Source of the DNA: Sphaerochaetaceae bacterium
Lineage (GTDB): Bacteria; Spirochaetota; Spirochaetia; Sphaerochaetales; Sphaerochaetaceae
DNA: 46,605 nt
Reading direction: 5' to 3'
NCBI GenBank assembly: GCA_024405015.1
Contig: JAKSPE010000014.1
Location: 1 to 46,605 of the forward strand
The notes beneath the pieces were generated by a model. That model saw nothing but the letters and a program-made list of their open reading frames with translations. It had not been told where the DNA came from and did no database searches. Below are positions 16,165 to 24,398 of the stretch, piece after piece. Made by a program: the position numbers and the translations under genes. The first letter of the stretch is position 1. Every line of letters starts with the position of its first letter.

Positions 16165-17061
16165 ATGGAGCAGACGACAGCCTATTATCATCTACCTGGG
16201 CTTTTTGAGTTCCATGAGCTGTACGCGATATTCCTACGCCTTTATCGGGAGCATAGAGACTGGTTCTACAGCTGGTGTGAGATTGGCAGCATCTACGGCG
16301 CTCCAAAGGATGCGCTATGGGGTGGCGGAAGAGTCGGATTTGGTGACCAGGAGGTCTCCGAGGTCCTTGCCCTGATGGATACCTACCAGATACCAGCACG
16401 CCTGACATTCAGCAATTCGCTTCTTAGGCCTGAGCACCTTTTGGACAAGCGCTGCAATGAGCTTTGTCGGCTGTTTGCCCAAAACGATAAGAACGGAATC
16501 ATCCTCCATTCAGACCTTCTGTTGGCTTACGTCCAAAAGAACTACCCGACCCTTCATCGAATTTCATCCACCACAAAGGTAATCACCGATTTCGAGGTCT
16601 TTCGAAAGGAGTTGGACCGAGAGGAGTACGAGGCCGTTGTGCCGGATTTCAGACTCAACCGAGCCTTGGATAAGCTTGGGACTCTTACTGACAAGCAGAA
16701 AGACAAAGTTGAATTTCTGGTAAATGAATGCTGCTATATCGGATGCAAGGATCGCAAAGCCTGCTATGAGAATGTCAGCCGAAAGAGCCTAGGCGAGGAC
16801 TGTGAGGACCACGTCTGTGCCTCCCCTTATGCCAGCGAAGGCTATCGGTTCTCCCGTGCCATGAAGAGCCCTGCATTCATCAGCGTCGAGGACATTCAGA
16901 AGACATACCTGAACATGGGATTCTCCCAGTTCAAGATCGAGGGCCGCAGTCTGGGAAGCGCCATGGTCCTTGAGTTTCTTCTGTACTACATGACAAAACC
17001 TGAATTCCAGATCAATGTCCGGGAAGAGATCTATCTAGACAGCACGCTGGACCTGTTCTAA
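16165..17061 (+). CDS. U32-peptidase-like TIM-barrel protein
   Basis: A 298-aa protein without a signal peptide. EIGSIYGAPKDALWGGGRVGFG (split by strands), LTFSNSLLRPEHL and a late MGFSQFKIEGRSLGS recall the collagenase-like U32 family. A cysteine cluster lies at about residues 195-235: NECCYIGCKDRKACYEN and GEDCEDHVC, seven cysteines in total, which could hold a metal or Fe-S centre as in U32-type hydroxylases. GGAGGAG lies 8 nt before the ATG at 16165; upstream in-frame ATGs (for example 16054) lie inside the divergent gene's leader. Function is not known. Confidence 0.65.
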   Translation: MEQTTAYYHLPGLFEFHELYAIFLRLYREHRDWFYSWCEIGSIYGAPKDALWGGGRVGFGDQEVSEVLALMDTYQIPARLTFSNSLLRPEHLLDKRCNELCRLFAQNDKNGIILHSDLLLAYVQKNYPTLHRISSTTKVITDFEVFRKELDREEYEAVVPDFRLNRALDKLGTLTDKQKDKVEFLVNECCYIGCKDRKACYENVSRKSLGEDCEDHVCASPYASEGYRFSRAMKSPAFISVEDIQKTYLNMGFSQFKIEGRSLGSAMVLEFLLYYMTKPEFQINVREEIYLDSTLDLF

Positions 17062-17093
17062 AAGCAGTTACGAAACCCCAATAGGAGCATATA

Positions 17094-18506
17094 TCAGTCG
17101 TTGTCAAAAATGTCATCAAGCACAAGTTGTCTCTGAACGCTGTGGCTGTAGGAGTTTTCAACAAGACCAAAGGTTGTGATAAAGACAAGCTGCAGACCTT
17201 TTCCTTTTCCAAGGTCCTTGCCATATGCAGCAAGTCTGTTCATAACCTTCAGATATTCATCCTTATCAAGACAATATTCTCCTGCGGAATACATGATTTC
17301 ACATATGGTTGCAACAGAGTCTGCTCGATCAATCACCAGATCAATCTGAGCACAAAGCTCACGACTCCTCCAGGAGAAGATGGAAGACTGAATGGTATCC
17401 AGATGAAGAGCCTTCTCAATCTGTCGAGAGTGGCACAGGCAGATTTTCTCAAAGGACAACCCGTACCATACGTTCTGTATGGATGTCTGGTTTGCACGAC
17501 TCCACCATCCTCTTGTACCGATGTGGTTTCTGTACTTGAGGAAGAACAAGGAGAAGAAATCCACCAGTTGGTAGACTCTAGAATTCTTTCTGTTGTCAAA
17601 GCTTCGGATGAAATCGCAATTTTCAAGATCTGCCAGAACTCTTGTAAGTTTCAAACCCGTCGGAATTCCGGTAGAGCTGGAGATTTCACCTCTAGTGAGA
17701 CCACTCTGCTTTGCTGCAAGGTTCTCGATGACAGACAGATAAGGAACTGGATTTCTGAAAAGAGAGCTGTAAAGTCTCGAATACTCCTGTCCAAGAATCG
17801 GATCTTCTGAGAAGAACAATCGGTCGATGTTTTCGGCTGGAGACAGACCATAATCCACATTGTTCCAGTAGTATGGAACGCCGCCAATCACGGAATACAT
17901 CTGCAATAGATTGAGCCTTGACCAGAAAGATCCGTTTGATTTTGCATATTCCTCAATCTCACCCAAAGTGAAGGGAGAAAGATGAATCTGTCGTGTGACT
18001 CGGTTATGAAGACCACCATGGTCATCAAGGATATTGTTCACAATCCAAGAGGTTGCAGATCCGCAGACAATGAAAAGAAGATTTGATCTGGAGGCTCCTA
18101 TGGTATTCCAGAAATAGTTCAAAGCAGGAAGGAAACCTGCTTTGGGAGTATCCAGGCACGGCATCTCATCGATGAAGACTACACAACGCTCTTCTGATTC
18201 CAATTCATCCAATAGGGAACCAAGGCAGTCGAAGGCATCCATCCAGTTCTTTGGATTTTCGCCTTTATATCCGTACTTCTCCAAAGCCTTCGAGAACGAA
18301 TGCATCTGCTGTTTGAAATCTCCACCTAGAACACCTGAGGCGTGGAATGAGAACTCATTTCTGAAAAGATTCTCAACAAGATAGGTTTTGCCGATACGTC
18401 TTCGTCCATAGACAACCGCAAATTCATTTCTTCCACTGTGATAGATTCTTGAGAATTCATCCTTCTCTTTTCTTCTTCCGATGATGTTTAGACTTCTTGT
18501 TTCCAT
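17094..18506 (-). CDS. AAA ATPase with DUF234-like nuclease-fold C-terminus
   Basis: A 470-aa archaeal-type ATPase. Walker A is GRRRIGKT (34-41) and Walker B is CVVFIDEMP (108-116). A winged-helix-like segment LTRGEISSSTGIPTGLKLTR lies near residue 275. The C-terminal 130 residues resemble DUF234, a PD-(D/E)XK-type fold (GLSFEKIC, AQIDLVIDRAD, CEIM), but the expected Lys of the E-x-K motif is Met405. The transcript may be leaderless: TTGAAA, 17 bp, TATTTT, 6 nt, ATG. Two identical-armed palindromes lie directly upstream. The biological role of this family is poorly understood; a selfish or mobile module is possible. Confidence 0.8.
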   Translation of the reverse strand: METRSLNIIGRRKEKDEFSRIYHSGRNEFAVVYGRRRIGKTYLVENLFRNEFSFHASGVLGGDFKQQMHSFSKALEKYGYKGENPKNWMDAFDCLGSLLDELESEERCVVFIDEMPCLDTPKAGFLPALNYFWNTIGASRSNLLFIVCGSATSWIVNNILDDHGGLHNRVTRQIHLSPFTLGEIEEYAKSNGSFWSRLNLLQMYSVIGGVPYYWNNVDYGLSPAENIDRLFFSEDPILGQEYSRLYSSLFRNPVPYLSVIENLAAKQSGLTRGEISSSTGIPTGLKLTRVLADLENCDFIRSFDNRKNSRVYQLVDFFSLFFLKYRNHIGTRGWWSRANQTSIQNVWYGLSFEKICLCHSRQIEKALHLDTIQSSIFSWRSRELCAQIDLVIDRADSVATICEIMYSAGEYCLDKDEYLKVMNRLAAYGKDLGKGKGLQLVFITTFGLVENSYSHSVQRQLVLDDIFDND

Positions 18507-18512
18507 GTCTCA

Positions 18513-18541
18513 AAAATAGCTATAAATCATCAGTTTTTCAA
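18513..18541 (-). promoter_or_regulatory. Probable promoter of the AAA ATPase gene
   Basis: Minus-strand TTGAAA (18541-18536), 17-bp spacer, TATTTT (18518-18513), then 6 nt to the ATG. The first upstream palindrome begins 2 nt behind the -35, so a protein bound there would affect the promoter. Confidence 0.5.
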
Positions 18542-18543
18542 CC

Positions 18544-18591
18544 TATAATCGTCCAAAACACATCATTTTTACACCATTTTGGACGATTATA
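18544..18591. repeat. Palindrome 1 upstream of the AAA ATPase
   Basis: Perfect 15-bp inverted arms TATAATCGTCCAAAA (18544-18558) and its complement (18577-18591), with an 18-nt spacer. A second copy with identical arms and spacer length lies 114 bp away. Each arm contains TATAAT. Confidence 0.9.
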
Positions 18592-18657
18592 ATTTGATTT
18601 TCAGTATGAAAACCAGTTTTATTTCATTATATTATAATATTTTATTTACCGCATATT

Positions 18658-18705
18658 TATAATCGTCCAAAAACACTGTTTTTTAAGGCATTTTGGACGA
18701 TTATA
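18658..18705. repeat. Palindrome 2 upstream of the AAA ATPase
   Basis: Same 15-bp arms (18658-18672 and 18691-18705) with an 18-nt spacer of different but similar sequence. The 66 bp between the two palindromes are almost pure A/T. It lies between the ATPase and the end of the carbohydrate operon. Confidence 0.9.
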
Positions 18706-18725
18706 AATTCAATCACCTTTCTTAC

Positions 18726-19382
18726 TCAGGTCTTCTCACCTCGTCTGAGGCGGCAAAGTCCGGCTCCTAGACCATAGCTGAACAGGTACATGACCGTGAT
18801 GGAGATTGGAGCAATGGCATAGTTTCCGCCGAAGGTGAAGCCGTAGAAATCCGGCCAGATCTTGAGGAAAATGACACATGGCACATAGGCAAAGGAATAT
18901 AGGACAGTTGGAAGAAGTCCCCAAAATCCAAGGTGCTTACCTTCCAGCTTCTGCTTGTCCAAAATGGTGAAGCAGATGATGGCAAGAACTGGGTTTGTGA
19001 AGTGCAGGATAAAGGAGTTGCCATAGAACAAGCCAAGGTAGCCTCTCCAGCCATGGGACAAGGCACCCATTGGAGCAAGGAAGAACACAACGGTCAGAAA
19101 TGTGACTGTGACAGCTGTGGTTCCTGCAAGCTTGAGAAGCATCAGCCAGCGAGGCTGCTCAACTTCAGTTTTCAGGTTCTTGATATTCCAGATGATGGCA
19201 CAGATGGATGCAATGGACATCAGGATGTTGGAATCGATTGTGAAATAGCGAAATGCAATGACGCCCATCGCACCAAGCGCATCAGCTGCGACAAAGAAGA
19301 AACTTCCGATCGACAAGGTCGCAGATACTATAATGATGATATTCAGAACAAGTTCAGTGATATTGGCTTTTCTTTTCTGCAT
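18726..19382 (-). CDS. Pr6Pr-like six-helix membrane protein
   Basis: A 218-aa integral membrane protein with about six hydrophobic helices (about residues 10-32, 40-62, 82-105, 120-140, 152-175, 188-208). FRYFTIDSNILM after the first helix and the loop GNSFILHFTNPVLAI resemble the Pr6Pr/FAR-17a group of unknown function. GGGAGGGG precedes the ATG, but its 5' part is included in a CCCTGAA/TTCAGGG hairpin. It follows the esterase gene by 90 nt and may be the last gene of the carbohydrate operon. Confidence 0.65.
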   Translation of the reverse strand: MQKRKANITELVLNIIIIVSATLSIGSFFFVAADALGAMGVIAFRYFTIDSNILMSIASICAIIWNIKNLKTEVEQPRWLMLLKLAGTTAVTVTFLTVVFFLAPMGALSHGWRGYLGLFYGNSFILHFTNPVLAIICFTILDKQKLEGKHLGFWGLLPTVLYSFAYVPCVIFLKIWPDFYGFTFGGNYAIAPISITVMYLFSYGLGAGLCRLRRGEKT

Positions 19383-19386
19383 GGGA

Positions 19387-19426
19387 CCCCTCCCTGAAAA
19401 ACGCTGACAGCATACAACATTCAGGG
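19387..19426 (-). promoter_or_regulatory. Hairpin overlapping a Shine-Dalgarno
   Basis: On the minus strand CCCTGAA (19426-19420) can pair with TTCAGGG (19398-19392). The latter contributes to the GGGAGGGG Shine-Dalgarno of the membrane-protein gene. It could modulate translation or act as a weak processing hairpin. Confidence 0.35.
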
Positions 19427-19472
19427 ATTTTCGAAAACCACGTCAGATTTCCGCTACTATCGCAAAGAAGAA

Positions 19473-20273
19473 TCAATACCAGTCTTGTCCAAAGAGACCC
19501 AAAAGCCAGGAGCGAACAAGCTCAGGCCAGATCTGTACTTCTTCGTTTACCGTTCGGTGTGTCACCTTGCTCACTTCATCAGTTGCCAGCGAAAGGCCAT
19601 GATGCCCTGTTTCAAAAAGGCGGAGTTCACTAGGGATGCCGAACTTGTCCAAAGCAGCCTTGAAGAGAATCGAGTTCTGCACCGGAACGCAGTCGTCGGT
19701 CTTTGTGTGCCACAAGAACGTAGGAGGTGTCTCCGAACTCACCTGGTTTTCCAAAGACAGCTGCGCTCTGAGCGTCTCATCAGTGCCACAGAGGTTGTCA
19801 AACGAGCCCTTGTGCGCAAACTCACCACTGGAGATGACCGGGTAGCAAAGCACCAGGGCATTAGGACGTGACGCCTTTCCGTACCTTTTCCAAAGGCATC
19901 CGATGGAGCCTGCAAGATGTGCTCCTGCAGAAAAGCCCATAACGGCCAACATGTCTGGATTGGTGTTCAATCTTTGGGCATTGTCACGAATGTAGGCAAT
20001 CGAATCTGCAAGTTCCTGCTGTGGTTTCGGGTAAACAGGAGACTTGATGTCAGCATGAGTGTTACAGGTGTAACGCAGAACCGCTGCATGAAAACCATAG
20101 GACAGAAAGCGAAGTGCAATCGGCTCTGCCTCGCGGTCTGACACATATTCGTACCCACCACCTGGGCAGATGAGAACCAGTGGTCGTCGGCGATTTGGGT
20201 TCATCTCCTTGGAATTGGAAATGCAATAAAGTGTCAGGTTTGAAGACCCGATTCTGACAGTTTCGTAGATCAT
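19473..20273 (-). CDS. Alpha/beta-hydrolase, carbohydrate acyl-esterase-like
   Basis: A 266-aa cytoplasmic protein without a signal peptide. Features are an oxyanion-hole CPGGGYEYVS (about 34-43), the nucleophile motif GFSAGAHLAGS (about 119-129), an acid-bearing KTDDCVPVQNS and the catalytic TGHHGLS. This is the pattern of acetyl-xylan/feruloyl-type esterases. With the upstream deacetylase it probably removes acyl groups from imported oligosaccharides. GAGG precedes the ATG, and the gene lies 12 nt after the deacetylase. Confidence 0.8.
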   Translation of the reverse strand: MIYETVRIGSSNLTLYCISNSKEMNPNRRRPLVLICPGGGYEYVSDREAEPIALRFLSYGFHAAVLRYTCNTHADIKSPVYPKPQQELADSIAYIRDNAQRLNTNPDMLAVMGFSAGAHLAGSIGCLWKRYGKASRPNALVLCYPVISSGEFAHKGSFDNLCGTDETLRAQLSLENQVSSETPPTFLWHTKTDDCVPVQNSILFKAALDKFGIPSELRLFETGHHGLSLATDEVSKVTHRTVNEEVQIWPELVRSWLLGLFGQDWY

Positions 20274-20285
20274 TGAAAACCTCTT

Positions 20286-21113
20286 TCAGAACACCACACG
20301 GGAGCCGGACTTGATTTCGTAAAGGCGATGGTCCTTCATGATCCAGACATCGATGGTTGTCGGGTTCTCTGCAAACGAACCGTCGGCAGAGAATCTTAGG
20401 CTCTTGTAAGCGTTCAGGTAGTCACAGATTTCGATGTTTGTGGCATACCAGATGTTGTCATGGCCTCCCATCTTCTCACAGAAACGGTCAAAGACATCCC
20501 AGTTGTCATCGCGTTTGAACTCATGGCTATGGCCCCACATGAGAAAAAGCCAAGGGGACATCTCATCCCAAGGCTCACCACTTAAGAACTTGTCACAAAG
20601 CTCCATGAGTCGTGGATTCTTGTGGTGGGTGGTCGGCTTCCATCGAAGAAGATCCGTCGGCAAACGGAAATTCTCATCCGTATCCGTTGTTCTTGCGTAA
20701 GAATAGCCGCAGAGTCTTACCGCCTCAACCATATCGTCGTTGAAGGAGTTGTATGGATAGGCAAGACCGCGAACAGTGCTACCAGTGAGACTTTCAAGGG
20801 CAATGCGATCGAGAATCATATCATGAATGGCAATGGCACTATCCATCTGCGCAATGTGCGGATGAGTATAGCAATGGGATGCAATCTCATTGCCGTTTGG
20901 AAGATACAGAGCCTTGCAGGTCTCTTTACAGATTCTAGGATAGCCTTCGCTCTGGTCCTGCGCTGGGAACATGCCCGCATTGATGTTGAATGTTCCACGG
21001 ATTCCATAGGTCTTCATGGTCTGGACCATGCGGATATCGGTTGTGGTGCCATCATCATAGCTGATGGTCAGAGCCTTTGGCTTTCCACTAGGAAAACGAA
21101 TCTGAATATCCAT
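20286..21113 (-). CDS. Polysaccharide deacetylase-family protein
   Basis: A 275-aa NodB-type protein without a signal peptide. The catalytic Asp pair is in ALTISYDDGTTTD (about 15-27), and the metal-binding His pair is in ASHCYTHPHI (about 78-87). YPYNSFND is the usual third motif and GHSHEF a fourth. It removes N- or O-acetyl groups from a sugar chain. It lies 4 nt after the GH94 gene, with AGGTGATG before the ATG. The absence of a signal peptide fits an intracellular oligosaccharide substrate rather than a cell-wall polymer. Confidence 0.82.
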   Translation of the reverse strand: MDIQIRFPSGKPKALTISYDDGTTTDIRMVQTMKTYGIRGTFNINAGMFPAQDQSEGYPRICKETCKALYLPNGNEIASHCYTHPHIAQMDSAIAIHDMILDRIALESLTGSTVRGLAYPYNSFNDDMVEAVRLCGYSYARTTDTDENFRLPTDLLRWKPTTHHKNPRLMELCDKFLSGEPWDEMSPWLFLMWGHSHEFKRDDNWDVFDRFCEKMGGHDNIWYATNIEICDYLNAYKSLRFSADGSFAENPTTIDVWIMKDHRLYEIKSGSRVVF

Positions 21114-21117
21114 TTCA

Positions 21118-23469
21118 TCACCTCATATAAACGACGATTTCAGTATCCTCTGTCAGCATTGCCTTGTCCACTACTGCACAGCCATCCTGTAGTGCAATTT
21201 CCTTGTCCTTGACAAGACACATCGTCACAACAGAACCAAAGCCCACATAACGCACATGTATTTTGTGGCCGCCATAAGGGATGGTCACCTCACTGTCGGA
21301 GAAGCGCTTTGGAAGACATGGCTTGAGCTTAAGGCTGGAGCATCGGAAATCCAGGCCGAACATCCAGTTATAGACGGCACGCTCAATCATGGCAATGGTT
21401 CCTGTCAAAAAGGCAAAACCGGCTCGTCCTGGGAACGAAGGCACTGACGTATAGGAGTTTGTGATGGCATACATCGGAAGGCATGTATCACACTCCGGAT
21501 GCACATCCTGGTTATATGGCAAAGCGAAATCCAGAACCTCCTGGAAAAGCTCATGGTCCCCTACCTTGGCAAGTGCTCGAAGAAGGAACATCTGGGAGCC
21601 GTGGTTGTACACAGCACCATTGCAAAGATGATAAGGAAAATAGTCACCACTACTGAGCTTTCCAAGACCTTCAAAGGTAGGGTCTCCGAACGGAGGGTCG
21701 ATGAGATTGTAGCCAATTGGGGTTCGGTTCTTCTCCTTGAGCTTTTCAATCACAGCATCATCATGCTCCGGATCTACACCTGCGATGATGGCATAAGCGT
21801 TTGCTGGAATATAGGCACGGGAGTGTCCATCCACATCATGGGAGGACAAGAGCCACTGGCCTTTGTCGGTAAACAGTGCGTTGTAATAGCCCTCTTCATT
21901 GCGACAGACTCTGATGGCAGATCGAAATGCCTTGCTCTGTGTCTCAAGAACCTCATCCAAGTCAGACCGACCAAGGTGATGCAGAATCTCCAGAACCTGG
22001 TCAAAGGCAAGCAGAGCCTGCGCTGTCACCATAAGGGTTTCGGCCCGACCCAACTTACCGACGCAGCTTAAGGAATCCAGCCAATCACCGCCGCGAAGTT
22101 TCACAAGGCCATGCTCACCGATGTTCTCGGCTTTCGTGTAATAGAGGACAGCCCTTACCATATGCTCAAGTCCGCTTTCCAGAACTAACGGTTCTTTGAG
22201 GTAGCCAAACTTCTGCTCCAAAATGGAATAGTCATCGGTGTAGGCGAGATATTCATAGAGGAATTCCATGACAAAGCATGCAGAATCCACGAACTCGCGC
22301 ATATCATATTTTTCTGAGCCGAATGGAATCTGACGTGGGAACCACCCATCGCTTCTGCGCTGGGATTCCAAGAGCCTTGCAAGAACAGCCCTGCATGCCT
22401 TTGGGTCGTAGGAAAGATAGCCCATGAAATCATTGGAGCAATCACGGCTTCCACGCATGCCAGAGGCCCAACCACGATCCAGATCCATCACCCAGGAAAG
22501 TTCCTTGGGAAGGAAGGTGTTCACAAACGAATCAAAGTTCCGATCCGCCGTATGGATGCGTTTGACAGAGCAAAGCTTCTGATCAGCATCCTTAAGTTTC
22601 TTACCGTTTTCGGCAAGATATTCATCATTAAGATGACAAATCAAGCTTTCTGGAGCCGTTTCATGCTCCATGCCTGCATAAATGAGGGATTTCAGACAAT
22701 AGGTGTCTTTGAGCTCAAAATCATAGTAGGAGGCGCAGACCTCTTCATAGGAGTAGTTGTCTTTCGGCTCTGCCACCTGAGAGGAATCCACCACTGAGAA
22801 GTTCTTGGTGTAATGGCGAAGCTTCTCATAGCTTGTCACCTGTGCTGCGGCATTTCCGCTACAGATGAAATGGAAGTCTCTGCGATCTTCCGGTTTTGCC
22901 TGAAGTGACACATGGTGCAGCAGGAAACTGGAATAGCCAGGGGCCTTGGATGCACTGATTTTGGACAGCCACTCCTTTTTGTCCCAGACCTCCATTTTGC
23001 TGTCTACCGGGTCAAAGGCCACATATTCAAGAGCATGGACCGCGACAGGGCTTTGGCTCTTGTTGTGAAAGGTCACCGTCATGAAAGCTTCCGCATTGGT
23101 GCTGCTGACCATAATGTGCGTCACAACAACAAGTGCTCCGAAGGTCAGACAGTATTCGCACACATTTGGCGAATAGGTAATGGAAAAGGCATCGGCGCTG
23201 TAAATGTCAAAGTTACTGTAGGTGTGACCGCTGACCGTAAACACAACACGCCAGGGCGAGAACGTCTCGCGCTCCATGCGTTTTAGGATGCGCATGCCAC
23301 CAAGAGGGTCCATCTGCATAAAGGATGGTCCGAACTGGTCCACCTTCAGAAAGATTCTTCTATTCTTATAGATATATTCGAAATTGCCGGCTTCTGGGAT
23401 GCTGGTAAGGCGATAAGAGCCTTCCGTCGCCAGAAACTCGCCGTAGTTTTTCCTACTGTTTTTCACCAT
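21118..23469 (-). CDS. GH94-type glycoside phosphorylase
   Basis: A 783-aa protein with the domain order of glycoside hydrolase family 94: N-terminal beta-sandwich (about 1-270), linker helices, an (alpha/alpha)6 barrel (about 330-720) and a C-terminal beta-layer ending in LKPCLPKRFSDSEVTIPYGG. The catalytic region reads WASGMRGSRDCSNDFMGYL, with the second Asp as likely general acid. Such enzymes cleave cellobiose, chitobiose or related beta-linked sugars with phosphate. The exact substrate is unknown. The ATG at 23469 overlaps the end of the preceding isomerase gene, so translation is coupled; ATG 23478 is an alternative start. Confidence 0.85.
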   Translation of the reverse strand: MVKNSRKNYGEFLATEGSYRLTSIPEAGNFEYIYKNRRIFLKVDQFGPSFMQMDPLGGMRILKRMERETFSPWRVVFTVSGHTYSNFDIYSADAFSITYSPNVCEYCLTFGALVVVTHIMVSSTNAEAFMTVTFHNKSQSPVAVHALEYVAFDPVDSKMEVWDKKEWLSKISASKAPGYSSFLLHHVSLQAKPEDRRDFHFICSGNAAAQVTSYEKLRHYTKNFSVVDSSQVAEPKDNYSYEEVCASYYDFELKDTYCLKSLIYAGMEHETAPESLICHLNDEYLAENGKKLKDADQKLCSVKRIHTADRNFDSFVNTFLPKELSWVMDLDRGWASGMRGSRDCSNDFMGYLSYDPKACRAVLARLLESQRRSDGWFPRQIPFGSEKYDMREFVDSACFVMEFLYEYLAYTDDYSILEQKFGYLKEPLVLESGLEHMVRAVLYYTKAENIGEHGLVKLRGGDWLDSLSCVGKLGRAETLMVTAQALLAFDQVLEILHHLGRSDLDEVLETQSKAFRSAIRVCRNEEGYYNALFTDKGQWLLSSHDVDGHSRAYIPANAYAIIAGVDPEHDDAVIEKLKEKNRTPIGYNLIDPPFGDPTFEGLGKLSSGDYFPYHLCNGAVYNHGSQMFLLRALAKVGDHELFQEVLDFALPYNQDVHPECDTCLPMYAITNSYTSVPSFPGRAGFAFLTGTIAMIERAVYNWMFGLDFRCSSLKLKPCLPKRFSDSEVTIPYGGHKIHVRYVGFGSVVTMCLVKDKEIALQDGCAVVDKAMLTEDTEIVVYMR

Positions 23470-24382
23470 TTTTACCATCCACTTTCGAAGCCGCATAGTG
23501 TGCGATAGCACTGATATGCCTCATGGCCTCGTAATTCATCTCAGGACAATCAGGGTATTTGGAAAGATGGGGCATGACCTCAAGGTTCATGGTGCCCTTG
23601 TAGCCGATTTCCTGCAGTGCTCGATAAATGTCATCCCAGTCCATCACATTGGAATAGGTATATGGAACGGTATGGATGTCGTTGATGCGATCCACCTCCT
23701 GGACATGGATCACTTTCAGCGTATCGCCCAGAATTCGGATGCAGTCCCCTACTGTGTAACCGGTATCCTTCTCGGTCAATGCGAAATGTCCTGTGTCGCA
23801 GCAGGTGCAAAAGCAGTCCGTTCCAAGTTCCTGTACAAGCTGCACCAGCTCGTTTGGATCGGAGCACTGGGAAGCGCAGAGGCTCTTGTCAGAATCAATG
23901 CCCATAATGTTCTCGATGGCGATGCGAACGCCTAAACGCCGGCACAGCGGCTCAAGGCTTCGGAAAAAGATCAGATTGGCTTCAAAGCCCTCTTTGGCCT
24001 TCTCCTTTCGGATTCTTCCTGGAAGTCGGATCGGATGGAATACCGTCACATCACAACCCAGGGCAGCGGTTGCAATCAGATCCCCTTCGCAGATGTCATG
24101 GAACTTTTGGGTAATCGAGAACTCATAGGAACCGAACACGGAGTGCGTCTGCGCAATGCGAATTCCATAGCGTTCAGCGATATGACGGATTGCTGTGAAT
24201 TTCTCCACAATCTCCTTTTCGGAAAGGCCCAGAACATTGGCACTGTTCAGAGCCTCCAGCGAGTACACTCCGTTATCGACCGGAAAATCCATAGCCTCAA
24301 GACCAACTTCCTTGAACAGCTGGAAGGCCTTCTCATACCCGACCCGTCGGATCAATGCACCAGAGCTTGAACTTGTAAGCAT
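23453..24382 (-). CDS. Sugar phosphate isomerase/epimerase (TIM barrel)
   Basis: A 309-aa protein of the xylose-isomerase-like (AP endonuclease 2) superfamily. VGLEAMDFP, RIAQTHSVFGSYEF, RIAIENIMG (metal Glu), FCTCCDTGHFAL (Asp and His), VIHVQEVD and GTMNLEVMPH (last metal Glu) are the usual barrel-strand motifs. It likely isomerises or epimerises a sugar released by the neighbouring phosphorylase. GGGAGAG precedes the ATG. It overlaps the GH94 gene at its 3' end. Confidence 0.85.
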   Translation of the reverse strand: MLTSSSSGALIRRVGYEKAFQLFKEVGLEAMDFPVDNGVYSLEALNSANVLGLSEKEIVEKFTAIRHIAERYGIRIAQTHSVFGSYEFSITQKFHDICEGDLIATAALGCDVTVFHPIRLPGRIRKEKAKEGFEANLIFFRSLEPLCRRLGVRIAIENIMGIDSDKSLCASQCSDPNELVQLVQELGTDCFCTCCDTGHFALTEKDTGYTVGDCIRILGDTLKVIHVQEVDRINDIHTVPYTYSNVMDWDDIYRALQEIGYKGTMNLEVMPHLSKYPDCPEMNYEAMRHISAIAHYAASKVDGKNGEKQ

Positions 24383-24398
24383 AGCGTTTCTCTCCCTA

